Below are positions 44,778 to 52,550 of a stretch of DNA of 64,000 bases, piece by piece. The notes beneath the pieces were generated by a model. That model was given only the letters and a program-made list of their open reading frames with translations, did not search any database and had not been told where the DNA came from. Location of the stretch: NCBI GenBank assembly GCA_023151115.1, contig JAKLJP010000001.1, forward strand, positions 372,001 through 436,000, read 5' to 3'. Each line of letters begins with the position of its first letter. Position 1 is the stretch's first letter. A program made the translations under genes and the position numbers. This DNA is from Anaerolineae bacterium. GTDB lineage: Bacteria; Chloroflexota; Anaerolineae; 4572-78; J111.

Positions 44778-46037
44778 TCAAATTGAATTGGGTCGCTCGG
44801 CCGGGCGCTCGTAGACCGGCTCGACCACGCTCAGGCGCACGGCCTCCCGCCCTTTGGCATCAAAGCCGATGACCGTGTCGTTGTACATTTGCCAGGGCTG
44901 GCCGTTGATTTCGGTTTCCAGGGCCAGCGGCCCTTCTTCGATTTCATATCGAAAAATCATCTTCTGGGTGGTGCGGAAAAGCTGCAACACGGCCAGCAGT
45001 TCCCGCGAGGGCGCAGTGTAGCGGGCGATGGCCTCATCCACGCCGGGACCAAACATCTGGCGTAGATAGGCGCGCGGGGCCCAACGCGGCGGGATGTAGT
45101 AGATATTTGGCTCGGTGCCAAACTGGGGATACAAGGGCAGGGCCACCTTTTCCACCTTGATCAGGTAGTAGAGTGGATGCTCCGGCGCGGCGGCCCACGA
45201 GCCATCCGCGGCGATGTCCACCAGGCCGTTCAGCCGGATTTTGCCGGGGCAGACGGCCATGCAGCGGGTCTCCATAGGCACACCATCGCTGAGCGGGTCG
45301 TTGCCCTCAACGCGGGGATAACAAGCCACGCACTTTTCGCTGGTACGCGTTGTGCCCCGGTACATCGGCTTTTTGTAGGGGCACTGCTCCATACATTTGC
45401 GATAGCCCCGGCAGCGGGCCTGGTCAATCAGGACGATGCCGTCTTCGGGACGCTTGTAGATGGCCTTGCGCGGGCAGGCAGCGGCGCAGGCCGGATAGGT
45501 GCAGTGATTGCAGATCCGCTGTAGGTAGAAAAACCAGGTCTGGTGTTCCGGCAGCGAGGCGCCTTCCAGGCTGAGGCCCAGCTTGTCACCCTTGTAGGCA
45601 GTTGAGGTATCCTCGTAAAAATTGGGGGCGCGCCACTCGCCGTCCTCGGGCAGGTAGCCGAGGGCCTGGTTGTTGGGGCCAGCAGCCTCGCTGAGGGCCA
45701 AGCCGTTGTATACCCCGTAGGGGGCTGTCTCGCCGGCCTGGCCGGTATCCCATTCAGCCTTTTGCCCGGCGGCCTGGTGGGCTTCATCCAGCAGTTGCAG
45801 AATTTTCACGTCCCAATGCTGGGGATAGCCGCCGTAAGGCTTGGTCTCGACGTTGTTCCACCACATATACTCCTGGCCTTTGGAGAAAGTCCAGGTTGCT
45901 TTGCAGGCCCCAGTGCAGGTCTGGCAGCCGATGCAGCGATTGATATTGAAAACGGCCACAAACTGCTTTTCGGGGTGCGCTTCCTCAAAAACGTAACCCA
46001 TCTTGCGGCCCAGATGCCAGTTGTAAACTTCAGCCAT
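44778..46037 (-). CDS. iron-sulfur beta subunit of NXR/NAR-like complex
   Basis: 419-residue four-cluster ferredoxin-like subunit without its own signal peptide, so it is probably exported with the Tat-dependent alpha subunit. Cysteine groups: CIGCQTCTGACKATW, CNHCTYPACAAACPRKAIY, CRGYRKCMEQCPYKKPMY and CVACYPRVEGN ... TRCMAVCPGKIRL. The N-terminus MAEVYNWHLGRKMGYVFEEA and FSKGQEYMWWNNVETKPYGG look very like NxrB of Nitrospira-type nitrite oxidoreductase. AAGGAGA lies 5 bp before the ATG. It carries electrons between the molybdenum site and the heme gamma subunit. Confidence 0.9.
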   Translation of the reverse strand: MAEVYNWHLGRKMGYVFEEAHPEKQFVAVFNINRCIGCQTCTGACKATWTFSKGQEYMWWNNVETKPYGGYPQHWDVKILQLLDEAHQAAGQKAEWDTGQAGETAPYGVYNGLALSEAAGPNNQALGYLPEDGEWRAPNFYEDTSTAYKGDKLGLSLEGASLPEHQTWFFYLQRICNHCTYPACAAACPRKAIYKRPEDGIVLIDQARCRGYRKCMEQCPYKKPMYRGTTRTSEKCVACYPRVEGNDPLSDGVPMETRCMAVCPGKIRLNGLVDIAADGSWAAAPEHPLYYLIKVEKVALPLYPQFGTEPNIYYIPPRWAPRAYLRQMFGPGVDEAIARYTAPSRELLAVLQLFRTTQKMIFRYEIEEGPLALETEINGQPWQMYNDTVIGFDAKGREAVRLSVVEPVYERPAERPNSI

Positions 46038-46123
46038 AAGGTCTCCTTGTTGGATGATAATGCTTGAGTCCAGGACTTGGTTCTGTCACACCTTGATGTG
46101 TGAGGCGTGAAACGTGAACTTTT

Positions 46124-46393
46124 TTACGCCTCGCATCTCACGATGCCCCATTTCGCGCAGGTTCGCTGGATTAACTCCCGGACGTAGGCTTCGCCTTTTT
46201 CCCGGTAGATGCGATGGGTCGCCAGGTACACCGGGCTGGTAAACAGGCCCATGAGCCGCCGCTCGCCCCAACCCAGGCGTACATATTCCTCAACCATTAT
46301 TTCGGCCATGGTCTCAAGCTGGCCCGGCTCGCCGGGCAGGGCCATGCCAACCAGTTCCAGCGGATCTTCTTCGACAAATTCATCGTAGGGCAT
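46124..46393 (-). CDS. 89-residue protein between alpha and beta subunit genes
   Basis: No family recognised. It is soluble, acidic at the start (MPYDEFVEEDPLELVGMAL) and helical afterwards (ETMAEIMVEEYVRLGWGERR, YREKGEAYVRELIQRTCAKW). The two cysteines are near the end. Its start abuts the alpha-subunit stop (about 1 bp gap), which shows translational coupling. A small conserved protein at this place would fit a maturation or structural helper of the complex. Confidence 0.75.
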   Translation of the reverse strand: MPYDEFVEEDPLELVGMALPGEPGQLETMAEIMVEEYVRLGWGERRLMGLFTSPVYLATHRIYREKGEAYVRELIQRTCAKWGIVRCEA

Positions 46394-46394
46394 A

Positions 46395-49300
46395 TTAGGC
46401 TTCCTTTACCTCAACCATTTCGCCGTTGAGGTAGCGCTGCATGAAATCGTTCTCGTGGCCAGGGGTCAGGCCGCGGGTGGCCGGTTCCCACTTGCCCTGG
46501 CCGTTCAGACCACCGTCTTCGGCCTTGGTCACTTTGACCAGCGTCTCTTTGGGCACGGTGTTGAGGGCATGGTTGTCGGCCTCGCCGCCAAAGATGAAGC
46601 CGGTCGCCGCTTTGGTTTTGTGGAAAAGGGTGTCGGTCTGGTGCATCGGCATGGACCAGTCGCGGGTGAGCGACTGCTGCGAGCCGTAGCGCAGGTTAGC
46701 CATGTAGCCGGTGCCTTCCGATTTGGCCAGGCCGTCGGGCCGGGTTTCGTGGGCCAGCACCGATTTCTCGGTGGCCATAAAGGGGCCGTGCTTGAGCATG
46801 ATGATGTGGTAAGGGTAAGCCGGGTTGTACTTGACCCGCAGCATCAGCCGGGCCACTTTGTAGAAGGGGTCGTCGGGCTGCCAGCCGATATAGGGCCGGT
46901 CGGCCGGGTTGGCGTCCACGTAAACGTAATCGCCATCCTCGATGCCCAAATCCTGGGCGGCCTGCGGATTCATGTGCAGTTGGTGGTCGCCGGGACCGGG
47001 CAGGCGCTTGTCCACCCGGTAGGGGTCGCCAAAGTTGGAGTCGAGGATGATGGTCCAATCTACTGTGCTCCAGGAGGAGTGGACGCGGTGGCGGGTCTTG
47101 GGGGTCAGACAGTAAAAGTGATAGCCCTGTTCCCACAGCGCGTTCTTGGTCTGCTTGACCTGGGCCCAATTCATGGCGACGTTGCGCACGGTGCGCTCCT
47201 CCCAGCCCATGGCATCGAGGGGGATGCCGTAATCATCGGGCCGGACAAAGCGGCTGGCGGTGACGATGACGTTGGGCAGGTAGGGCGTGGCTTCTGGGCT
47301 TTCGCGGTGGCTGATGATGTTTTCGCCGTATTCCAGGGCTTCGGGGATGTCGCAGTAGGCGTTGAGCCGCCCGGTGTCGGTGAAGAAGGGGACCGAGTCG
47401 TTGATTTGCTCCCAGAAGGGGATGCGCGGGTAGGTGCGGAAAAGCATCATAGCCGCGCCCGGCTCGCCGTACTTGCCGCCAATGATGTCCTCAAATTTGT
47501 AGCCGCTGGTCGTCAGCGACGAGTCGAGCAGCCGCTGGATGTATATTTCGGGCCGGCCTGCCAGGATGAATTTCCAGTAATCGCGGAAACGCTGGTCGCC
47601 CAGTTGATCGCCGATGGCGGCGGCCGTTTCGGCCAGGATGCGGCTGTCGTCGCGGGTGTCGTAGACCGGCGGGATGCCGCCCTTCCAGATTTGCAGGAAG
47701 GGGTTGGAGCAGGAGGCGGTGATTTCGTAGGTCTCGAACTCGGCCCAGGAGTTGGCCGCCAGGCCAAAATCCGCGTACTCGACGCTGGCCGTCATTTCGA
47801 TGTCTACCGAGATGATCAGCTCGATGTTGGGGTTGACGTTTTTAATCATCTCGTAGTGGTGCTTGGCGTTGTTGAGCAGGTTGACGTTGGTGAAGAACTG
47901 CACTTTGGTTGGCGTGGGCATGTGGGTCTGACCGGTGAAGACCTTGCGGCCATACTTGGGCGTGTCCACAATCAGTGGCCGCTCGGAGTGGTTCCAGTAG
48001 GCCGGTTCTTCATCTTTGGTGTAGGCGTGGGCGTGGATCTTTTTACCGGCAGCAGTCTCGTCCAGGTTCGGCTCAAAGGGGTCTTCGGCCACCCAGCCTT
48101 TGAAGCCCGGCCCGGTTTGGGGCGATCCCTGGAACAGCGCCGCTTTGTAGTTGCCGGCCCAGGTGTAGCAGCCCGCGCCCGGCTTGCCGATGTTGCCGGT
48201 GAGCATGAGCGGCAAAAATTGGGCGCGGTTGGCCAGGGTGGCGTGGAACCAGTGGTTGATGCCTTCGCCGATGTGGATGGCGGTGGGCTTGATGGTGGCG
48301 ATGTCGTTGGCCAGGCGCTCAATCAGCTCTTTGGGAGCGTGGGTGATCTCGGCGACAGTATCCAGGTCATAATCTTTGAGATGTTCCTGGTACATGGCCC
48401 ACAGGGTCAGCACTTCAACCTCCGCGCCATCGGCCAGGGTAATCGCGCCCGACCAGTCGAGCGCGGGGTCAATGCCCTTACCAGTCATAGCCGCGCCCAC
48501 GTCGTCGCGGGTCAGGGCGACCAGCTCGTCGCTCTTCTGGTCCCGCACCACGTAATCGCCCAATTTGTCGTACTGTTCCGGGGTGAGGCCCTGGAGCTTG
48601 AAGCTGGGGCCGTCGGGGTCGAGGCCGGGCGCGTAATCGGGAAAAACATCGGCCGCCCGCAGCCGCTGGAGCGTATCGGCCCGCACCAGCAGGGGGAAGT
48701 CGGTGAAGCGCTTGACGAAATCTTCGTCGTACTTTTGATTGTCTATCAGCCAGCGGGTGATGCCCAGAAAGAGGGCCGTATCGGTGGCCGGGCGGATGGG
48801 AATCCAGTAATCCGACTTGGTAGCCGGGGGCGAATATTCGGGGGTGATGGTCACAATTTTGGCCCCCCGCTCCATCGCTTCGATGAAGAAGTGAGACTCG
48901 GCCATTTTGTTTTCGACCAGATTTTTACCGCACTGGATGTGCAGCATCGAGTTGCGCAGGTCGTTAAAATCCTCGTCGGAGGCCTGCAGGCCGGTGGTAA
49001 AGGGGTGGCCGGGGGCCTGGTCGCCGTGCCAGGTGTAGTTGGACCAGATACGCCCGCCCCGGGCCTCTTCCGGCTCGACACCGCGCACGTGGGTATCGAG
49101 CAGGGCCAGAGTATTGGAGAAACGGTACATGCCGTACTTGCCGATGACCCCCAACAGCCCCATGCCGCCGCGACACTTGAAGGTGCGCGTCCCGGCTCCG
49201 CCCATCGCTTCGATCATCTCCTCCGGGTAGCCTTGCTCCCGCAAGAGGGCCGCGCCTTCGTCGCCGGAGTAGCGGGTGGCGATGGCGATCATGCCGCGGG

Positions 49301-49838
49301 CGATGTAATCGTAGGCCGTTTCCCAGGAGATGGGCAGCAGCTCATCCGCGCCCCGCGCGTCGAACTTGTACTTGCTTTTGTTCTCCGGGGTCAGTTCGGG
49401 GAAGCCGTCGTCGGCCCAGGCCTGCCAGCCTTTGCGCATGAGCGGCCCTTTGAGGCGGTGCGGCCCGTACACCCGGCGATGAAAGGTCTGCCCCTTTTTG
49501 CAGCCGCGGGGATTCCAGTGCGCGGTGGCCTTATTGCCGTACAGATCGCCGTAGTTGCCGACATCGTAATTGGTTTCGGAGCGGAGGATGATACCGTTGC
49601 GGGTAAAGGCCCGCAGGCGGCAGGCGTGGGTGTCGTTGGGGGAGCAGACGTAGGTAAATGAGGAGTCGTACTGGTACTGGTTGCGGTAGATTTTTTCCCA
49701 GCCCCGGTCCGGGTAGCCGGCCAGGGGATTGTCTACCTGGATGGGTGTGAGCAACTGCAACTGCGGCTCGGACAGAGCCAGTGCCAGGGCCGAGGCCCCG
49801 GACAACTTCAGAAAATCCCGGCGCGAAAAAAAAGTCAT
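46395..49838 (-). CDS. molybdopterin alpha subunit, exported type II DMSO-reductase family (NxrA/NarG-like)
   Basis: 1147-residue catalytic subunit, close to the size of Nitrospira-type NxrA. A Tat signal SRRDFLKLSGASALALAL opens it, so the active site faces outward, unlike cytoplasmic NarG. The N-terminal cluster ligands fit C65-x3-D69-x3-C73 and C113 (VCSPNDTHAC, GCKKG), with Asp in place of the second Cys. WSNYTWHGDQAPGHPF is where the molybdenum-binding Asp is expected. GGAGTRTFKCRGGMGLLGV-like and WIPIRPATDTALFLGI blocks match the NXR branch. It could oxidise nitrite or reduce nitrate; the direction cannot be read from sequence. AAGGAGG lies 7 bp before the ATG. Confidence 0.88.
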   Translation of the reverse strand: MTFFSRRDFLKLSGASALALALSEPQLQLLTPIQVDNPLAGYPDRGWEKIYRNQYQYDSSFTYVCSPNDTHACRLRAFTRNGIILRSETNYDVGNYGDLYGNKATAHWNPRGCKKGQTFHRRVYGPHRLKGPLMRKGWQAWADDGFPELTPENKSKYKFDARGADELLPISWETAYDYIARGMIAIATRYSGDEGAALLREQGYPEEMIEAMGGAGTRTFKCRGGMGLLGVIGKYGMYRFSNTLALLDTHVRGVEPEEARGGRIWSNYTWHGDQAPGHPFTTGLQASDEDFNDLRNSMLHIQCGKNLVENKMAESHFFIEAMERGAKIVTITPEYSPPATKSDYWIPIRPATDTALFLGITRWLIDNQKYDEDFVKRFTDFPLLVRADTLQRLRAADVFPDYAPGLDPDGPSFKLQGLTPEQYDKLGDYVVRDQKSDELVALTRDDVGAAMTGKGIDPALDWSGAITLADGAEVEVLTLWAMYQEHLKDYDLDTVAEITHAPKELIERLANDIATIKPTAIHIGEGINHWFHATLANRAQFLPLMLTGNIGKPGAGCYTWAGNYKAALFQGSPQTGPGFKGWVAEDPFEPNLDETAAGKKIHAHAYTKDEEPAYWNHSERPLIVDTPKYGRKVFTGQTHMPTPTKVQFFTNVNLLNNAKHHYEMIKNVNPNIELIISVDIEMTASVEYADFGLAANSWAEFETYEITASCSNPFLQIWKGGIPPVYDTRDDSRILAETAAAIGDQLGDQRFRDYWKFILAGRPEIYIQRLLDSSLTTSGYKFEDIIGGKYGEPGAAMMLFRTYPRIPFWEQINDSVPFFTDTGRLNAYCDIPEALEYGENIISHRESPEATPYLPNVIVTASRFVRPDDYGIPLDAMGWEERTVRNVAMNWAQVKQTKNALWEQGYHFYCLTPKTRHRVHSSWSTVDWTIILDSNFGDPYRVDKRLPGPGDHQLHMNPQAAQDLGIEDGDYVYVDANPADRPYIGWQPDDPFYKVARLMLRVKYNPAYPYHIIMLKHGPFMATEKSVLAHETRPDGLAKSEGTGYMANLRYGSQQSLTRDWSMPMHQTDTLFHKTKAATGFIFGGEADNHALNTVPKETLVKVTKAEDGGLNGQGKWEPATRGLTPGHENDFMQRYLNGEMVEVKEA

Positions 49839-50057
49839 AGACCAACCTCCTTTGGCAGGTTAAAATTGCGACTTTCAACTCGTACTCGACAACTTCACCC
49901 CAAGTTGAAATGAATGACGGATGAGGGCGAAGTAGAAGAAAAACGGGATTAACGATTTTAAGGGGTAATCCAAAAGCCCACCCGGAGGGGGGCCAGGTGT
50001 GGACAGCTTTTGAACTACCCCGCTGAGAGGTAGTATAGCAGGTTATATGGTCAGTGG

Positions 50058-50075
50058 ATGTGACTTTTGTCACAT
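50058..50075. promoter_or_regulatory. perfect palindrome ATGTGAC-TTTT-GTCACAT before the alpha subunit gene
   Basis: An 18-bp palindrome with 7-nt arms lies 220 bp upstream of the alpha subunit start. The TGTGA...TCACA arms are those of CRP/FNR-family sites, though with a 4-nt rather than 6-nt spacer between the GTGAC/GTCAC arms. The left 14 nt recur at 51581. A CRP/FNR-type activator responding to oxygen or nitrogen oxides would make sense. Confidence 0.6.
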
Positions 50076-50121
50076 TCAGTCTTACTGAAATTGATTCATT
50101 ATTAGGCCTGACCTTGCTGCT

Positions 50122-50490
50122 TCAACGCCAACTGCCTCGTTTGAGTCCAGCCATCACTTCAGTATGATCCTCAAAAGTGGGTGGGGGCGTAACCACGTGC
50201 AAGATAACCAACCGGTTTTCGGCTTTGATGCCCCGCGCCTCTCCCGCCGGTACAAAGACCAGGCTGCCGGGGCCAAGCCGCGTCTCCTGCTCGCCGGCCG
50301 CTACCAGCGCTTCGCCCTCCAAAATGGTCAGAGTCAAATCTACATTGGGTTGATGCACCGGGATAAACTGGCCGGGTTCAAAACAGGCCAAAACCACTTT
50401 AACCCGCTCATTTTCAGTCAGGACAACCGGATTGAACCGCTGCTCGGTAAAAGCCGCAGCTTGTTGGTATGAAGTTAGCACAATGGTCAT
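50122..50490 (-). CDS. cupin domain protein
   Basis: 122 residues from ATG 50490 (GAGGAGA 5 bp upstream); the longer frame to 50553 covers a repeat. Small single-domain cupin: VVLACFEPGQFIPVHQPNVD, then LTILEGEALVAAGEQETRLG and PGSLVFVPAGEARGIKAEN. The metal-binding His/Glu set is partial (one His in PVHQPNVD), so metal binding is unsure. It lies between the DUF364 gene and the NXR-like operon, in the same direction. Function unknown. Confidence 0.8.
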   Translation of the reverse strand: MTIVLTSYQQAAAFTEQRFNPVVLTENERVKVVLACFEPGQFIPVHQPNVDLTLTILEGEALVAAGEQETRLGPGSLVFVPAGEARGIKAENRLVILHVVTPPPTFEDHTEVMAGLKRGSWR

Positions 50491-50506
50491 AAATCTCTCC
50501 TCAAAA

Positions 50507-50592
50507 TCTAGTAGACGGCAGACGGTATGCGAAGCGGTAGACAGGGATAACAAATATCTCCCTGCTGCCCTGCCGCCTTGCCACCTTTTTTA
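50507..50592. repeat. GTAGACGG and CCTGCCGCC word repeat
   Basis: CTAGTAGACGGCAGACGGTA and CCCTGCTGCCCTGCCGCC followed by TTTTTTATT fill the gap between the DUF364 and cupin genes. The last word plus T-run could act as a weak stop signal for the upstream gene. Confidence 0.5.
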
Positions 50593-50632
50593 TTGTTGAC
50601 GGCCTGTCACAGACTCGTAAACACTCCATTTT

Positions 50633-51466
50633 TTAATGCGCAAGCTCAACTGCTTGCTGTCGCACCAGGCAGATTTTCTCGGCCTCCGTCTCAAAAAAGT
50701 AACCGGAACCGCCCTCGCTGACGACTTGCAGGATCTTGTGATGATCCCGCACCCGAATACCACCCAACACATGTACCCCGCGTTCAAAAAACGGCGGGGG
50801 CCAGGGTGAGGCGGTGGGTCCAGCCAGAACAACCGCCCGCGCGCCGCTGGCTGCCTGCAACAGGGCGTCAAGGCCGCCTTCCACCAACGCCGAGCCGGTG
50901 ATGATGACTACGCTGGCCTGAGCTACAACCTCGATTGCCTTTTCGGGTGATTGCCAGAAGGGCAACTCGTCTGCTTTCAGAGCCTCGCGGTGCTTATCCA
51001 CCACCCATAACTGCGACACTTGCCCCTTCAAGGTTTTGATAAAGGGCACAAAGCCGCCTACCATCGCCACCCGATCCTGAGCCTGAATCGCTGCAGCAGC
51101 CAGGGCGTCCACACCGGCAAGCAGTTGCCCGCCCGGCACGCCGTGATGGGCCATCGCCTGGGCCGAGAGCGCATTGAGTACAGCCACGCCAACGGCTCGG
51201 CGCAATGGAACCGGCGAGAGCGCGTACTTGGCCAGGGTCCAGGCATCTTGCCCGGCCATCCAGCCCGCCGGTGGGGCCGCCGCTGCCGATTTGGGGCAGC
51301 AGACGGTGTCGCTCAAATCTCGTGGGGTAAAAGCCACTCCGACATGCGTGGTGGAAAGCTGCGCTGCGGTATAAAAGACGCCAATACGAACGTCGGTGAC
51401 GATGATGGGTTCACCTTCCAGGACACACCATAATTCGGTCAGCCAGGCTTCGATAATATTTGTCAT
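50633..51466 (-). CDS. DUF4213/DUF364 protein (putative heavy-metal chelation family)
   Basis: 277 residues. The N-terminal part (DVRIGVFYTAAQLSTTHVGV, AFTPRDLSDTVCCPKS) fits DUF4213 with an enolase-like fold. The C-terminal part (VAMVGGFVPFIKTLKGQVSQ, VVIITGSALVEGGLDALL, VVLAGPTASPWPPPFFERGV) fits DUF364, a Rossmann-like domain. Two adjacent cysteines occur in VCCPKS. The family has been suggested to chelate metals. AGGAGG lies 6 bp before the ATG. Its location upstream of a molybdenum/iron-sulfur enzyme operon and a shared operator suggest a metal or cofactor role. Confidence 0.82.
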   Translation of the reverse strand: MTNIIEAWLTELWCVLEGEPIIVTDVRIGVFYTAAQLSTTHVGVAFTPRDLSDTVCCPKSAAAAPPAGWMAGQDAWTLAKYALSPVPLRRAVGVAVLNALSAQAMAHHGVPGGQLLAGVDALAAAAIQAQDRVAMVGGFVPFIKTLKGQVSQLWVVDKHREALKADELPFWQSPEKAIEVVAQASVVIITGSALVEGGLDALLQAASGARAVVLAGPTASPWPPPFFERGVHVLGGIRVRDHHKILQVVSEGGSGYFFETEAEKICLVRQQAVELAH

Positions 51467-51580
51467 AGCAACCTCCTGGTTAATTATGGATCACTTGATT
51501 GAGTTTGAAGTAATAGGTTTGTGAGCCGTAATCATACTTAAGAAACATGTGGCTACTATAACAGCAGTAGCGACAGGAGT

Positions 51581-51597
51581 ATGTGACTTTTGTCTCA
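51581..51597. promoter_or_regulatory. operator-like ATGTGACTTTTGTCTCA before the DUF364 gene
   Basis: The first 14 nt are identical to the left part of the perfect palindrome at 50058-50075; the right arm is degenerate (GTCTCA for GTCACA). It lies 115 bp upstream of the DUF364 start in the divergent region with arsR. Two such sites suggest that both transcripts answer to one CRP/FNR-type regulator. Confidence 0.5.
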
Positions 51598-51715
51598 AAA
51601 TCCATTTGGTTCAAGCTTGGTCATCGTTACCCGCCTATACATTTAGCGACAGGATCTGACTAATTTTAAGGAAAAAAGGCCAATTGTACTTGACTCAAAC
51701 GATTTTATAAGATAT

Positions 51716-51737
51716 TATTCAAGTAATCTATTGAATA
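51716..51737. promoter_or_regulatory. ArsR-type operator TATTCAA-N8-TTGAATA
   Basis: A 22-bp palindrome with perfect 7-nt arms ends 24 bp before the arsR start. The arms are of the kind bound by ArsR/SmtB repressors. The same half-sites appear again at 53549-53570. Autoregulation of the operon is the natural reading. Confidence 0.65.
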
Positions 51738-51761
51738 TTTGTATATTCTAAAGGTAATCAG

Positions 51762-52433
51762 ATGACAACCTCAACTGACAAGCGGCGACACAAAGAACGA
51801 CTCTATCAGCTGTTTAGCCAGGTAGCCACAGCGATGTCGAATCCTCACCGCCTGGAACTGTTGGATTTGCTTGTTCAGGCCCCCCGTACGGTGGAGGAAC
51901 TGGCCCAGGAAGCTCATATGAGTGTGGCCAACACCTCCCAACATCTACAGCGGCTCAAGCAAGCCAAGTTGGTGCTGAACGAACGAGAGGGTTTGTATAT
52001 CCGTTACCGGCTGGCCGATCCAGCGGTAGCCCGTTTGTGGCTGGAATTGCGAGCTGTGGCCGAGCAGCAGTTGGCCGAGGTGGAACGCACCCTCGACGCC
52101 TACCGCCATCGCCGCCACGAATTTGAGGGTATTTCCTCCGAGGAGCTGCGAAGCTGGTTGCGCCACGGTGAAGTGGTCTTGCTCGATGTGCGCCCCGCAG
52201 CAGAGTATGAGGCCGGACACTTGCCGGAGGCAATTTCTATTCCTATTGACGAATTGGAACGCCGCTTGCATGAACTTCCGCCCAACAAACTTATTGTTGC
52301 TTACTGCCGCGGCCCCTACTGTGTCTACGCCGACGATGCATTGGGTTTGTTGGCCGAGCGAGGCTGGCAAGTGGCGCGGCTGGAAGAGGGTATTGCCGAG
52401 TGGCGAGAGGCGGGTTATAAGTTGGCAGCATAG
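51762..52433 (+). CDS. ArsR-family regulator fused to a rhodanese domain
   Basis: 223 residues. Residues ~15-95 form an ArsR winged helix (AMSNPHRLELLDLLVQAPRT, VEELAQEAHMSVANTSQHLQ, RLKQAKLVLNEREGLYIRY). Residues ~125-220 form a rhodanese domain (VVLLDVRPAAEYEAGHLPEA, then YCRGPYCVYADDAL with the catalytic-loop Cys and a second Cys five residues on). The DNA-binding half has no cysteine, so sensing is probably by persulfide or a related group on the rhodanese half. It leads a same-strand operon of methyltransferases, DsrE proteins and a rhodanese-MBL fusion. AAGG lies 7 bp before the ATG. Confidence 0.9.
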   Translation: MTTSTDKRRHKERLYQLFSQVATAMSNPHRLELLDLLVQAPRTVEELAQEAHMSVANTSQHLQRLKQAKLVLNEREGLYIRYRLADPAVARLWLELRAVAEQQLAEVERTLDAYRHRRHEFEGISSEELRSWLRHGEVVLLDVRPAAEYEAGHLPEAISIPIDELERRLHELPPNKLIVAYCRGPYCVYADDALGLLAERGWQVARLEEGIAEWREAGYKLAA

Positions 52434-52550
52434 CTAGTTTGCTCACCTATGTAAAAGGAGGCTGGCCTATGGGCTGATTCCAATTGGTTAAGCAAGCATT
52501 TTATTGACTGGGCTGTTTTTGTCGAGGAAGTTACTCGATGAAGGGGGGAA

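Noticed and set aside
46455..49661. A 1068-codon open frame on the + strand opposite the alpha subunit gene
   Set aside because: It is the antisense shadow of a G+C-rich gene whose third positions avoid stops. The protein is low-complexity (Gly/Val/His-rich), has no domain and no ribosome-binding site, while the - strand gene has a full family match.
46395..49838. Cytoplasmic NarGHI nitrate reductase
   Set aside because: The alpha subunit has a twin-arginine signal, there is no NarI-like diheme cytochrome b, and the gamma subunit is an exported EB_dh heme protein.
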